From: Eledone cirrhosa
Taxonomy: Eukaryota > Mollusca > Cephalopoda > Octopoda > Eledonidae
Length of the DNA: 64,000 bases
Assembly: GCA_964016885.1 (NCBI GenBank)
Contig: OZ024745.1
Coordinates: 46,556,272-46,620,271, forward strand
Reading direction: 5' to 3'
The notes below the pieces were generated by a model that was not told the origin of the DNA, ran no database searches, and was given only the letters and a program-made list of their open reading frames with translations. A program made the position numbers and the translations under genes. Shown piece by piece: positions 1 through 11,639 of this stretch (positions are counted from its first letter, which is position 1; each line of letters begins with the position of its first letter).

Positions 1-1095
1 AAAGGAGAATTTTATTTCACATAATAAACAATGAAAAAAAAAAATGTAAAAAAAGTGAAATTGGTAAAAAGGGATTGCCTCTACACTCTTAGCTAAGCAG
101 TACATATAAGCTGTGCCCTGCAAACAAGATGGAGAACAGCCAGTGACCCCTGGTACATCAACCACACCACCTCATGGGCCACTTCTTCAGGCAGGATGTA
201 CTCCTTCTAATTTTGCAGAGGAAATAGTCCAGGAACTGAGGAGATCAAAGGTCTCTATGGTGACTAGCACAAAAAGGAATCAGTCAGTCAAGTCCCAGTA
301 TTTGGACATCTTCAGCTCCTCTACTTTATGGGTGTCACAATCCAGGTTTGAGACTAATACAACATGACTTGATATCAACTAATAGTTTCATTTTATATTT
401 TAATTGATCCTCATCAACAAAAATTGGTTCAGGCCATCATTCTTCTCAGACATCTTTTATTTTATCTGCTATTGAGGGTGTCTTTAATTGTTGCTATTTT
501 TTTAATATAACAAATTATTTTTTTTAATAAAACTAAATTTTTTTTTTTTTAAATAAAACTAATTTTTATTTTCAAAGTATTGGATTATCGAAGTGCTGAG
601 TAGTTATGAAATTCCTAGAAAGAATCACAGACACAAAAAATAACTGTAAACACAGTCGATTGTTATAAATAATAATTTTAAAAATCAGGTAAATACCCCT
701 AAGGATGAAAAAAGTGACCAGTGGTTGGTATGAAGGATTGAACATCCTATCTCTCCAATTACAACTGAGTTCTCTAACCATTGAACTAAGGACACTCTGT
801 AAGTAAATAAAAAGGTAAGCAGAGGAAGACATTAGATGAAGCACTTTGATCTAAAGAGTTGGATATCTCAGGTGAGATGACACACTGATCTAGACATATG
901 GGAAGATATTATATTGCTCACCTGCCCAATCCATAAAATCATGGAAAGTTACATTAGAATTGATACACAGTCAATTTCTTCTAATGTGTAGGCATTAAAT
1001 CTTAAAACAGATGGTACAATAAGAATATATTTATAAATTCTTATTTGAATAATGAAATTTACTTTAATTGCCAGCTACAATAGTATGTGTATCTA
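1..1095. other. AT-rich stretch, no gene recognised
   Basis: No repeat family or splice-supported exon could be identified. An open frame at 113-367 (+) has no ATG at its start and resembles nothing I recognise. Runs of A and T around 30-60 and 525-560 break it up. Confidence 0.4.
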
Positions 1096-1110
1096 TCTAT
1101 ATATATATGC

Positions 1111-1370
1111 CTTCTCTCTATATAAGCCTGTAGGTTGAGGAAAAAGAGGAAGAGAGGAAGGGAGTACTCACTCTTGGTGTTCCTGGAGATGAGGGTTGTA
1201 CATTTTTCCGGGGTGTGTACAACCCCTGTGTAACGCCTCCCCCCTATTGGGGATATCAATTGTTATTTGTTATTTTATTAATAGTTTTATTTTCATATAC
1301 CTGTATGTAAACTCCCCATTTGTATTTGTCCCCTTCTTTTGTGCCCTTGTGGCTAATAAAGAAATTTATC
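1111..1370 (+). mobile_element. Tx1/L1-type LINE, 3' UTR only (5'-truncated)
   Basis: This 260-bp piece is nearly identical to the 3' UTR of the Tx1-like LINE at 48697-50239, including the GGGGTGTGTACAACCCCTG segment and the terminal CTAATAAAG that looks like a polyadenylation signal. It is flanked by a perfect 15-bp direct repeat (TCTATATATATATGC at 1096-1110 and 1371-1385). That repeat is best read as the target-site duplication of a single reverse-transcription insertion. It lacks all coding sequence. It also gives the uninterrupted version of the UTR that a SINE splits at 49824. Confidence 0.85.
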
Positions 1371-1424
1371 TCTATATATATATGCAGACAAGGATATGTA
1401 AAATCATTCTCAATAACATGATTA

Positions 1425-1545
1425 TGGGCACAAGCATAGTGATGCTGTTAAGATCACTTTGCAACCATATGCTTTCAAGTTCAGTCCCACTATGTAGCAC
1501 CTTAGGCAAGTTTCTTCCATTACAGACTTAGGTTAATCAATACCT
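1425..1545 (+). mobile_element. Degenerate tRNA-derived SINE (class C, OR2-like)
   Basis: The order 'ctgttaagatcacttt', 'ttcaagttcagtcccacta' and 'agcaccttaggcaagt' matches the head of the other class C copies in this window (3519-3690 minus, 5108-5240 minus, 5885-6060 plus). The second motif corresponds to the internal B-box promoter of RNA polymerase III. It is strongly mutated. Confidence 0.55.
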
Positions 1546-1589
1546 GTTGAGTGGAATTTAGGAGATGATGACTGCAGAAGTTTATCATA

Positions 1590-1752
1590 TGTTGGCATTA
1601 GAAAAGGCATCTGACTGTAGAAACCTCGCCAAATATGAAACAAGTGAAGATATGGTTCCCTGACCATTCTAGTTTCAAACCATAATGACTTGTCTAAACT
1701 ATACCAGCATGGAAAGTGGATGTATGTATAATGATGATGATGATGATGCTGA
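1590..1752 (+). repeat. RTE-LINE 3' tail remnant
   Basis: The pattern is 'ttggcattagaaaaggcatctgactgtagaaacc', then about 80 diverged bases, then 'accagcatggaaagtggatg' and a (GATGAT)n end. This is the decayed form of the tail seen intact at 38341-38520. Confidence 0.65.
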
Positions 1753-2291
1753 TATATTTATGTATGTAAAATAAGAACCAAACTTTAAAAAATAAGTATT
1801 TGCCTCTGAGGCAGTGCTTCCAGCAGGACTGCAGTCTATTGACTAAAACCAGTAAAAGAAATAAAAGAACGTAGATTGAGGAACTTGATGTTGGCAACTG
1901 TGATTTAATTCTAATTGATTGACTCATTTCTTCTTCCATTCTTTCTGTAGTGTTGGTCTGTCAGTTTCAATGTCATGTCCAAACAATGCTATTTACATAC
2001 TTGTTGGGGTCTATTTAGAAATAACCAGCTGTTTATTTTTTATTGATTATTTGTGAACAGTTAGATTTCCTCACAAGTGTAATAACAGAATTACAATGTT
2101 AAAATAGTACTTCTGTTTTTAGTCATACAAAGTTTAATCAATCAAGTTTTCAGGTGTTGCACTGTTTCATTTCCTGTTTTTATTTTGATATGTAGAAGTT
2201 TGCTAAATAATTGAATTGCACGCAAATACGTTTATATAAATGTTCAACATTATTGTATCTCATTTTTATTTTATTTCTAGAATAGTTACAT

Positions 2292-2528
2292 ATAGCTGTC
2301 CGGACACTGCTTCCTTCAAAACTTCCATGCTTCCCGAAATTCACCAACACTCCACCTGATATTTCCCCTCCATACATACACACATGTATCTGTGTGTATA
2401 TCATGACTCATACACTGTTCACTTTCCTCACATTTGTACATTATTCTATGTACTATACATGCACCTTTGATGAGTTGTAGTGCACCTGAGCACTGTACAC
2501 AATCATTTTCATTATTATATTATTTTAT
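2292..2528 (+). mobile_element. CR1-like LINE, 3' end only
   Basis: The last codons of ORF2 and the full 3' UTR match the copy at 47265-47765 and the reverse complement of 19733-19940. Shared landmarks are 'catgcttcccga', 'cctccatacatacacacatg', 'tgcacctttgatgagttgtag' and the ATT-rich tail. It is 5'-truncated, as expected for target-primed reverse transcription. Confidence 0.85.
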
Positions 2529-2544
2529 ATCCCTATATATTGTA

Positions 2545-2905
2545 TGAGGTGACTAAAAGTATTGGCATCAGTAAGGGCCTCCAGCCATAAAACACTGACT
2601 CTGAACTTCTTATTCAACCCATGCCAGTATGGAAAAGAAAATATAAAACAATGCGGCTGATGATTTAATATAATGCTAAAAGGTACCCAGTCCACCCTGT
2701 TAGGTACTAGAGGTGGTGCCATGATAAAATGGACCCGCTACACACTATGAAGTGGTTGTCATTAGAAAGGGCTTCCAGCTGTAGAAATCATGTCAGAATC
2801 GAACATATGAGTAACATTTGGTCATCTAACTTGTCTGTCATTAAACATGAAGACCCATCTAACCCATGCAAGCATGAAAAATAGAATTAAAACAGTCATG
2901 ATGAT
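2545..2905 (+). repeat. Two RTE-LINE/SINE 3' tail remnants in tandem
   Basis: The first (about 2545-2650) and second (about 2705-2905) both run from a 'gg(c/t)ttccagc(t/c)gta' motif to 'acccatgc(a/c)agtatgg/catgaaaa' and a short GATGAT end. Both are old and diverged. Same orientation and adjacency suggest either independent insertions or a local duplication. Confidence 0.6.
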
Positions 2906-3318
2906 TTTCTATTAAATTTTACATCCATTCCCACAATACATTTCTATTGTTTTTTTGTTTTTTTTTGTTTATAATCTTTCTTGTTTTTTCTTTCTCACAT
3001 CCCCCCTCTCTCCTTTAGTGGCATTTTTTTTATTTCACGAGTGAATTTAAAACTTTTTTTTCTTCATAGTTATAAAGTTTTCCTTTACTACTCTAATGTA
3101 TGTGAGGAAAGCTTGAATACCACAACTTACCATTCCTACATTTCTGTAATTCTTCACCCTTATTGTCATTATCATCAATTTTATATGTTAATTTTGCTCT
3201 ACCTGAAATCAATCCATACCTTATTTTAAGCATGGTAAATATATCACTGATATGTATGGTGTATTGTTTATGAGGATATAAACATTATCATTACACATGA
3301 ATGCACACACCTATATAT

Positions 3319-3368
3319 ATATATCCATGCTAGCATGGAAAATGGACGTTAAATGATGATGATGATTA
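3319..3368 (+). repeat. RTE-LINE tail tip with (GATGAT)n
   Basis: 'catgctagcatggaaaatgg' followed by 'acgttaaatgatgatgatgat' is the terminal block of the RTE-type tail. Here it is isolated next to a (TA)n tract. Confidence 0.7.
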
Positions 3369-3518
3369 TATATATGTATAAGATAGATAGATTAACCATG
3401 GGTTTTGCACTTAGAAAGTTCTCCTCTGAGACATAAGACCAGGCAAGGTGATTTTGGGTAAAACAAACCTATGTTGTCCGAGGAAAAAAGAGTGTTGATA
3501 TAATTATAAGTTTAAACC

Positions 3519-3690
3519 ATATTATGACAGGTTTCCTTACAGTTTCCATCTACCAAATTTTGTCACAAGACATTAGTCAGCCTGGGTTATTGTAGAAGAC
3601 ATTCGCCCAAGATACCATGTAGTGGAATTGAACCCCAAACCACATGGTTCTGAAATGAACCTTTTACTACTCAGCTATGCCTGCGCTCAA
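3519..3690 (-). mobile_element. tRNA-derived SINE (class C, OR2-like)
   Basis: On the minus strand it reads 'gcatagctgagtagtaaaag' (A-box position), 'tttggggttcaattccacta' (B-box position), 'atcttgggcgaatgtcttct', 'aaatttggtagatggaaact' and 'ggaaacctgtcata'. This is the full order of the class. The 3' end runs into TA-rich sequence, which is usual for the family. Confidence 0.75.
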
Positions 3691-4387
3691 TTCTTTGTGT
3701 TTAATTTATAAACTCCATTATAATTTGATCCAAGAACCTTTAGTTGGATGGGTCTTCACAGGTTGAGTCAGTACTCAAGTGAAGCCACTGACCTTTTGGA
3801 CGAGCGAAGGCCCTGCAGTTTGCTTACATGTGTTCTTGCATTCTACTAAGTGTATTTTTGTATGGCACCACTATAAAGAATATCATATTTTGGCACAACT
3901 GAGGAGTCTTTCCAACCCTATTTGGGGTTGATGCCCAGCAAATATTACAAATTAGATATAACAGATCTGTACTCCCTAACTCCAAGTAATTCATAGTTTA
4001 CCTTTAGAGTTTTGGCTTATGTAACAAGGTCAAAGGAATATGATTGACAGATAACATGTCAAAGAGAAGAAATCGTCTGGTATAACATTTGTATAAATAC
4101 ATGTTCACAGTATTAAAAAATCAAGGTAATTTTTATCATACTTTATTGTTTTTTAATAATGATTAAAATAAATCTCTGTAATATTTTAAAAGAGTTAAGG
4201 AAAGGTTTTTAGGAAACCTAGAAAAGCCAGGAATATTTTTATAGTACATGTTAATTCATTGGCGTATTCTAACTAGCATTCTTGGTAAAAATTTAAACAA
4301 AATTCTTCAAATTTTTGCTAAGAAATTTGAGACTCAACATAGATGTCCATGTTTTGGTGAGAGACAGGAAATTCATATGAATCAGTC

Positions 4388-4613
4388 TTAACCACTCCGT
4401 TGCCATATTTCTAAGAAGACGCTACCTATGATAATCAAGAATTGGGAAAGGTTTAGTAATATAATTATATCATTATTTATCTGGTGCTTGGAACATAATT
4501 TAACAAAGGCTCTTACACAAAATTGTAATGGAAGATTTTTAGATAAACATAAACTCTTTAAAGCCAAGTTTTGGGATGTAAAACCAGGAACAGTTTGGTA
4601 TCAAATGGGTTAA
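4388..4613 (+). mobile_element. piggyBac-like MITE with TTAA ends
   Basis: This non-coding unit begins TTAACCACTCCGTTGCCATA and ends GGTATCAAATGGGTTAA. TTAA therefore lies at both edges, and the inner ends are inverted (CC..TTG / CAAATGGG). The body (from 'gaattgggaaaggtttagta' to 'aaagccaagttttgggatg') recurs at 13201, 34140 (minus), 41304, 45105, 47908 and 52298 (minus). TTAA target duplication with CCC/GGG ends is characteristic of piggyBac-type elements. No transposase is present. The superfamily call is inference. Confidence 0.7.
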
Positions 4614-4627
4614 AAAGGTTCAAGTCT

Positions 4628-4852
4628 ATCCCAAGCCTAGAAGCTTATCAGGCCAGCGCATATTCTGATTTTATTGTCATTAAGACTAAGAGTTCATGCC
4701 CTGGATGAGACACCACTTCATCGCAGGTTTAATCATTTGCTGCTATAGGAGCAGCATGCTCAAGATCATAAAATTCCACCTGATCCAGAAGTCAAATCTC
4801 CTCTGCAAATCATTACAATTGTGAGCCTAACATCCTAATCAGTATGCCATGT
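4628..4852 (-). mobile_element. Degenerate tRNA-derived SINE (class D)
   Basis: It aligns by eye over most of its length with the copy at 15600-15858 (minus). Shared landmarks are 'attgtcattaagac', 'gatgagacac', 'gcaggtttaa' and 'acaattgtgagcctaacatc', which is the reverse complement of the tRNA-like head. It is heavily mutated. Confidence 0.6.
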
Positions 4853-4954
4853 CTTCATGTCAAAAGGTGAATGAAACAGTAAAAATATGCAAAACATATG
4901 ACATTCACTATTTTTATGAGATTTGTCTCTTTGTTAGAAGAATTCAAATAATTC

Positions 4955-5046
4955 AAAAACCCATCCAACAATCCATCTGTCCATCCAACTGTATATCCAT
5001 CCATCCATTCGTCCCTCTGTCCATTCATCCATCCATCAATACATCC

Positions 5047-5101
<55 letters not shown>

Positions 5102-5102
5102 C
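4955..5102. repeat. (ATCC)n / (ATCT)n microsatellite
   Basis: An impure CCAT/ATCC tract passes into a pure (ATCT)n run at about 5046-5100. Any open frame across it is an artefact of the four-base repeat. Confidence 0.95.
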
Positions 5103-5107
5103 ATGTC

Positions 5108-5240
5108 TGTCTGATGGGCTTCATCTACCAAATTTAATCTCCAAGGCTCAATTAGATGACACTTGCCCATGGCACAATACAGTGGGAGCCAATCCAAAAG
5201 CACATCATTATAACCTGAGCTTTTTAACCAAACAGCCATG
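5108..5240 (-). mobile_element. Degenerate SINE (class C), 3' two-thirds
   Basis: On the minus strand it carries 'ggctcccactgtattgtgcc', 'atgggcaagtgtcatctaat', 'aaatttggtagatgaagccc', the same order as 3519-3690. The tRNA-like head is eroded. It abuts the ATCT microsatellite. Confidence 0.6.
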
Positions 5241-5884
5241 CCTGTGACCCAGCATGTTTAGAAATAGTTGCTCATTACAAATATTAGAATTATTAAATAT
5301 TAAAGAAAAATCCATAAAAGTCATATTATGAAAGAGGAATGCTATTAAGTTAGCATGGTGCTTGCAATTACTTTAAAGATTCTTATCCCATTTTCCATAA
5401 AGTTAGTACATAATTGTAAGTTTTATTTTGAATCAATAAATGAAGAAGCAGCTGTGACAGTGCCGCTATAGAACAATATAGCCTAATCAATACTTTATCG
5501 CTGAACTAAACACACTTTCATAAATAATACATCTACCAAATATTTCACAGCCATTCCCTAAAACAGGCATCATATAATTTATAGATGATTCTGCAAACTT
5601 TTCATTTTGTTGCCTTATTTTGGTATAAAGTGGAACCTTGGTTCACAAATGCCTTTCAACATGAACAAATCGATTCACGAACAATTTTTCCGAACATGGT
5701 TGACAAAGAGTGTCTCGAGTAATGAACACACAAGCCGGCAACTACAGTTGGCAACAATCTGGAAGTATTGGCAGGAAAGTGTCACTTGCTGTGTAGTTAG
5801 TTACTATGGTGATATCTATCTGTCTTTCACACAGTCTCTCTGTCACATTTCATTTCTCTATTGTCTATTGTCTCTATCACACTT

Positions 5885-6235
5885 TATGGTTACAGGCATG
5901 GCAGCGGGGTTAAGAAGTTTGATTCACAATCTGGAGGTCACTGGATCAATCCCACTATGTGGAGTTTGAGGAATTAATTGTCTTTGTCTTAGCCTTTAGA
6001 TTGACCCAAACCTTGAGTGAAATTAGGTAGACAGAAACTGTGGGGAAGCCCATTGGATGAATTATACCAATGATTCAATGGTTCAACTTTGTTACATTCA
6101 GTGCCATGCTGATTCGACTTGGGAATTATGTTAATGGTACTTGTATCTGTGGAATACTTGGCCACTTATACATGAATTCACAAATCAGGTGCTCAGTTGG
6201 TCTAACAACTGAATGCTCATTGTCAAAACTAAGGG
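5885..6235 (+). mobile_element. Composite SINE: class C head plus conserved central domain
   Basis: The head (5895-6060) has 'gttaagaagtttgattcaca', 'ggatcaatcccactatgtgg', 'taggtagacagaaactgt' and 'gaagcccattggatgaatta'. It is followed by a block at about 6060-6235 beginning 'ggttcaactttgttacattc' and running through 'ttatgttaatggtacttgta', 'gtggaatacttggccactta' and 'gtgctcagttggtc'. That block recurs behind other heads at 18688-18845 (minus), 60299-60733 (split by a SINE) and 63105-63330. A central domain shared by SINEs with different heads is known for cephalopod SINEs; whether this is that domain is inference. Confidence 0.65.
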
Positions 6236-6359
6236 GGGCTCCCACCACACTTTCACTTCAAATCACCAGCAGTTTAATTGCATTGAAGGCCTCTAGTTCG
6301 GCTCATCAGACTCAATAATCATCCTCAGTGACTTCAATGTAGACAACTCTTCTTGGTTA

Positions 6360-8760
6360 TTGCAGTCCTTTTGCACTGACATTCTTGGCACATCTGGTTG
6401 GGGCCTACTACCAGAAGGGCCTAGATTTTACATTTGGTCTGTGTATATTACCAACTTTGCATGAACCTGTTCCTACAATCTCACTTCTAATCAGAATCTA
6501 CTCATAATTCACCAGAATAAAGTTTGTCTTTTTGTAATGGAAAAATTCCAATATTTGAAGAAAAACCTTTTCATCAGTAAATTTGATTGAATGTACTTCA
6601 GTTTAATTCTTTGTAATATTTCAAAATTAGAGTTTTACAATAATGAATAGGATACTTCAAATATGATTTTAAAAAAAATATTGTTATTGCATAAAATCTA
6701 TTTTCCTTTTTTTTTTTCTAAACATGTTTTATAAAATTTTCTAAATTTGGATCGATATTTTTCAGCATATGAAAATGTTATATGGCATTACAGTCACAAT
6801 ATATATAAAAATTCAGGTATTTCAGTATGTTCTTAGAACTAGTCTTTAACTTTTAAAAAATACTTTGATAAATGTATTAATTCTATTTAAAAAATATACA
6901 CAGATTTGAAATGCTAACACAACACCATCAGTTGAACAGCACATCTTAGCTACACCACTTAGACCAGATAGCAAATGCTTTGTCACAAAGAACAGCTAGT
7001 GATATCTCCTGCATTTATTTAATTGTAAGCGTTCTTTAAAGCATTAACCATTCTATTAACTCTTAACATCCTCTACCATAGGAAAACACAGCAGCAAAAT
7101 ATTCTTCACAAGTAAAAAACAACAATGAACCCTCTAACCTAAGAGAGATAGTTCTAATTATTACGTAAAATAATTAACAACCATTCACACAGAACATTAT
7201 TTTTTAACATGATTGTTACATTAAATAGTAATGTCTTTAGTCTAATACTACAGATTTTTACAATGATCTGTTTACAAGCAGAAATACTGTAAGCATTAAC
7301 AAACCCATTTTTAGATATTTTCTAATTATGGGATATTAAGTGGAAGTATTACCTATTTCTTAACCAAGAAATAGAAGAAAAATAAAATGAATTACTTAAA
7401 ACTACAATGTGGTGTCTAGAGCAAAGTTTTGGCCCATTTCCTTTGGGTCCTTAGGATTTCTCCGAAAATATTTCCTTGGCTTTTTCTTTAAAAATTTGAA
7501 AGAATTTTGGTCAAAAATCCTATTGAGAATTTATTTCAAAATATTTTAAAAAATTCAATTTAAAGTTTAGATGCATTTTTATTTTATTAGTTAATGATAT
7601 TCTTTTATTTATTTAATATTTTTTCCATTATTTCAAAAAATTACTGATGAGGTTTAAAGAATTTTGGTAAAAATTATATCAGAAAAAAATGTATTAAAAA
7701 TTTCTGAAAAATTTTTGCAAAAATGTTTTCAGAGAAATAATTTTGTTAAAATGTTCACTCAGATGTTTGTTTAAAACTTTAAGGGAAATTTGTTGCACAT
7801 TTTAAGCTAATGAAAACATCAAAACATTGTGGTTTTCTCAAGCTTGAACAATGATGTACCATGGACTTCATGAGAGCATTGTCCAGATGTCTGCTATAAA
7901 TTGTTATCTCTACTTGTTTCTGTATTAAACGGTCTTCTTTAGATTCCTTTCAAAATTCCATAAATTTACATTGGGTTGAGACCAACAAAAACAGTGAAAA
8001 ATGGATGAAAGTTGTTTAGCTCTAAGTCTGCTCTGATGAAGCAGATCCATAATCAAGATTATTCCAGCTGTAACCAGCTTCTTTTTCTCTTTTTTTTCTC
8101 AAACATAATACATTAGTCCTTCTTTAAGACAGTTTAATGTGATTTGAGGATGATGTGGCTGTTATTTCTAGCAGATCAAGTGATTACAGAAAGACTTAAT
8201 TTGTTTTATTGGCTTGCAGTGCTGAATTCAAATTCTATGATGAAATTATGAATAACTAAATAACAAGTTTGCTATCCAAAGAAATATTTCATTAATGAAA
8301 TTGGAAATATGCTGATTTATACTCCATTACTGGAATTGTTTTTGTTTTATTATTTATAATATATTATATATTTTTCCTCTGTGAATGGAATAACCTAAGA
8401 CTGAATCCTGTAAGGCTGATAATACTATTAATTCATTATACATATCAATCTTACCTATCCAGAACTGCAGCTTTCTTGAACTTCTCTAATCTAATCTCCT
8501 GTCCCTCCAAATACTGACCCACAGAAATTCAAGCTGAATTGCCACCCAAGTCAACTTCACCAAAATGAGAGGGTCAGTAAGAGATATGGACAGTGTCCTT
8601 CTTCCTCAGATATTGGCAGAGTTGTTAAAGCATAGGAAAAATACTTTGTGGTATTTGTTTCCAGCTCCTTGTATTCTGAATTCTTAAATGACAGACTAAA
8701 TCTGTGACTCAGTTTAACACAACACCCTGGTCTTGGGTGCCTTCAATAAAAATCATTCTG
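6360..8760. other. AT-rich stretch without recognised genes or repeats
   Basis: No long open frame, splice-flanked exon or repeat seen elsewhere in the window was found. It contains homopolymer runs and poor-complexity TTT/AAA segments (for example 7440-7800). Part of it may be intron or intergenic DNA. Confidence 0.4.
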
Positions 8761-8765
8761 TTGCA

Positions 8766-9000
8766 AGCATGGCTTAGTGGTTAGAGCATTGGGCTTGCAA
8801 TCGAAAGGTTGTGAGTTCAATTCTTGGACCAGGTGATGTGTTGTTTCCTTGAGCAAGACACTTTATTTCATGTTGCTCCAGTTTATTCAGCTGTAGAAAC
8901 GAAATGATAGGAACTGGGGTCTATCATTAAATTACTCAAGACACCTCCAACGAGATATACCTTGGAAGAGGCCAGCTAAACCTGCATAGGTGTGAGCTGT
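8766..9000 (+). mobile_element. tRNA-derived SINE (class A head, variant 3' end)
   Basis: 'catggcttagtggttagagc' (A-box) and 'ggttgtgagttcaattcttg' (B-box) are followed by 'ccttgagcaagacactttat' and 'ctgtagaaacgaaatgatag', the class A body. After that the sequence departs: it lacks the RTE-like tail and instead ends 'tgcataggtgtgagctgtct' before a (CA)n run. It is either a subfamily with another tail or a recombinant. Confidence 0.8.

Positions 9001-9034
<34 letters not shown>
9001..9034. repeat. (CA)n microsatellite
   Basis: An uninterrupted CA dinucleotide run lies directly at the 3' end of the SINE at 8766-9000. Confidence 0.95.
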
Positions 9035-9035
<1 letters not shown>

Positions 9036-9110
9036 TTCAGCTAGGTCTCTCTCTGGTTTAAGGATAACTTCCTCCCTTTTTCTTACTAATCATGGGACAT
9101 CTAAGAAAAT

Positions 9111-9296
9111 AAAGTCATGGACACTACTTCTTACTCAGATTAATGTCATCAGTATTGTCTCCCTCTCTAACTAAAGTCATGAGTACTCTCTCCCTCTCTA
9201 ACTAAAGTCATGGGCATTGTCTCCCGCTTTGACTAAATTCATCATCACAGCTTCCCTCTCTGAGTAAAGTTATGTGTACTACTTCCCTCTTTGACT
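9111..9296. repeat. 31-bp minisatellite, six units
   Basis: Six consecutive units are each exactly 31 bp. They start AAAGTCATG or a variant and end CTCTAACT/TTTGACT. The third unit starts at 9173. Units differ by several substitutions but no length change. One more degenerate unit may precede it at about 9070-9110. Confidence 0.85.
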
Positions 9297-9978
9297 AATT
9301 AGTAAATAAAAAATCTAACTGATATTTGCATTTTTTTGTTTGTTGTGGTTTTGCTTGTTCTTCTTTGGTTCAGTGAAAGAGTTGATAGCTCCTCTCATTT
9401 GTAATGCTTTCTCCAATTTTCCAACAGAATATAAAAAAAAAAAAGAAACATTTTTTTTTAATATCCTACAAGGTCAAATTGCTATTAAGAAAATGTCTGG
9501 ATGGAAATAATAGTTTTTATATTATTGTCAAAAAAGTGGTACAATTCAACCCTACCCCATTCCCTGAATAAAAAGATACAAAAAAAGTAATTGATAAAGG
9601 AAGGAATCATAATTTTTTTTAATGATCATATTTGTTTGATGGTAGTACAAATTTGATTGTTTCCATGTAATTATATATATTTGCTTATCTTTCTTTATTC
9701 ATAATCACCCACACAATCATGAAGTGGAAGTGGCAACCATTTTCTGCCAAAATGACTGACACATTAAGAGTTATGTGTTTTGCCTAAGGTATGGTTTGAA
9801 ATTAGTGTCTTCCAGCCAAGAGTCAGGTAGTTACATCTCTCAGATAGTGTTTAGGAAGACTATAAAAGCAAGTGAAGTTGTATAAACAAAGAACAGCCTT
9901 TTTCACTGTCTAGTGTATCTGTGTAATCTTAATTTACACATGGCTAAAATCTATAAGTTTATCCTATAGTATACTATA

Positions 9979-10165
9979 GGCGGCAAATTGACAGAGTCGT
10001 TATGACGTCAGATAGAATGTTTTGCGATATTCATTCCAATTCTTTGGTCTCTAAGTTCAAATCCCGCAGAGGTCAACTTTGCTTTTCCCTCTTTCAAAGG
10101 TTGATAAAAAAGTACCTGTCTAGTACTGGGGTCGATTCCTCTCTCTCACTTTCTATTCTTCTCTA
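9979..10165 (+). mobile_element. tRNA-derived SINE (class B) with CT-rich tail
   Basis: The head 'ggcggcaaattgacagagtc' and the B-box 'aagttcaaatcccgcagagg' are followed by 'tcaactttgcttttccctct', 'ttgataaaaaagtacc' and 'gggtcgattcctctctctca'. The last segment differs from class B copies ending 'gctggccttgtgcc'. It matches the minus-strand copies at 15990-16165 and 32520-32715. Confidence 0.75.
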
Positions 10166-10324
10166 GAAGAAATCTGCTGAGAGGGATAGGATTCGCCAGG
10201 TTTAAAAAGTCCTAGAAACACTGTATGTCACAATGGCACTCCTTCAAGTCTCTCAAGAGTTATGGGACCATGCTATGCATGGAATACTATAATAGCAATT
10301 TCTAATTTTGACACACGGTAACAA

Positions 10325-10495
10325 ATTTGGGTTGAGGAGAACTATTGGTTAAATCAATCCCAGTACTTGACTGATACTTCATTGATCTAGGAAGGGTGGA
10401 AGGCCAAACTGACTTCAGCAGGATTTGAACTCAGAATATAAAGAGCTGGAACAAATGCCACAAAGTATTTTCCCAATCCACCACTTTATAATATA
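10325..10495 (-). mobile_element. Degenerate class B SINE
   Basis: Read on the minus strand it contains 'ctgagttcaaatcctgctga', the B-box, followed by the 'agtatcagtcaagtactggg' block. The head at about 10460-10490 ('ccaatccaccactttat' on plus) is recognisable but mutated. Confidence 0.6.
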
Positions 10496-10847
10496 CTATA
10501 GCAGTGTGATCAGTATTTGAGAATGCTCTTTTAATGGTTAAAAAATAACGATGTCTTAAAATTGGTTTTTACAATTAAGAAACCTTGATTAAATATAAAT
10601 TTAATAATTCAAACTCAAACTCAATTATTTTACAAAATCTTTTATTCAAAAGTCTTCATCAAAATCATGAACTTTGAGAGATATTCAAGATATAAAAATA
10701 GCACATGTTAATTAAACTTGGACATATTAGAATGTAATTAATTAGCTGGTATTAATTAAACTTGGAAGCATAAGAATGTAATTAATTAATGTAAACCACC
10801 TCCAATGTAATTAATTAATATAAAACTCTTCAGTCATATTAATGATC

Positions 10848-11080
10848 TTAGTGTGGTGCCATAATAAAATGCAACTAGTACACTCTGTAAGGTGGTTAGT
10901 GTTAAGAAAGGCATCCAGCTAAAGATACCATGCCAAAACTGGAACATAAGGAAGTCATAGCCCCTGACCATTTTAGGAGGGCTGTAGTTCCAATTAAGTA
11001 CAGACTTGGTCAGTAGCAACCTATCAAACCCATGTTTACATGTAAAAACAAACATAAAATGATGATGATGATGATGATAA
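10848..11080 (+). repeat. RTE-LINE/SINE 3' tail remnant
   Basis: 'ggtggttagtgttaagaaag', 'gcatccagctaaagatacca', then 'caaacccatgtttacatgta' and a (GATGAT)n end reproduce the RTE tail order over about 230 bp. It is considerably diverged. Confidence 0.7.
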
Positions 11081-11639
11081 ATTGTTCTGTGCAAACTCCT
11101 GATTAGCTACCAGTTAGGCGGACATACAAGCCAAATAAACTTCATCCTCATCAGGAATCTAGACAAGCAATTGGACGTAAATACCAAGTTCTTCCCTGGA
11201 GAGGAATGTACCGCCCAATATATATTAGTTGTCAGAGGCCTTAGAGTAAGGACTAGGTGGACCAAGCAACAAGATTATAAATATAGGGTTTAAAAAGTTA
11301 CATAAAAATGAGGGAAAAGTCAAGGATATTATATAATAGACTCATTCAAATTTGATAAAACATGAAATATTTATAAAATTATCATAACAAATGCAATAAT
11401 AAATACAAGGCTTGGTAAAAAGCATGTATAAAACATTCAGGGTTATCCACAGCCACACACATACACACGAGTGGGAACTGACTAAGTTGAGTAAGTATCC
11501 CACATTTCTCCACACCTATTTGGCATTATGTACTTTCCAGGGCTGAGTAAAATCCCCTGTATATATTTTTTGGTGGATTCATCAATAAAACAATATATCT
11601 TTTGGACAAAAAAAGTACTTTCATTATTTCAATACTTCT

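Noticed and set aside
113..367. 84-codon open frame near the window start
   Set aside because: It begins at a GTG rather than ATG, lacks splice or domain evidence, and could be read-through of an unknown repeat.
8205..8265. Possible short terminal exon after GGCTTGCAG (12 codons to a stop)
   Set aside because: Good acceptor but far too short to judge and without a partner exon.
8766..8850. tRNA gene-like sequence (A-box and B-box)
   Set aside because: The segment belongs to a SINE head present in many copies, with no intact cloverleaf or anticodon stem; the same applies at 17086, 43228, 49824 and elsewhere.
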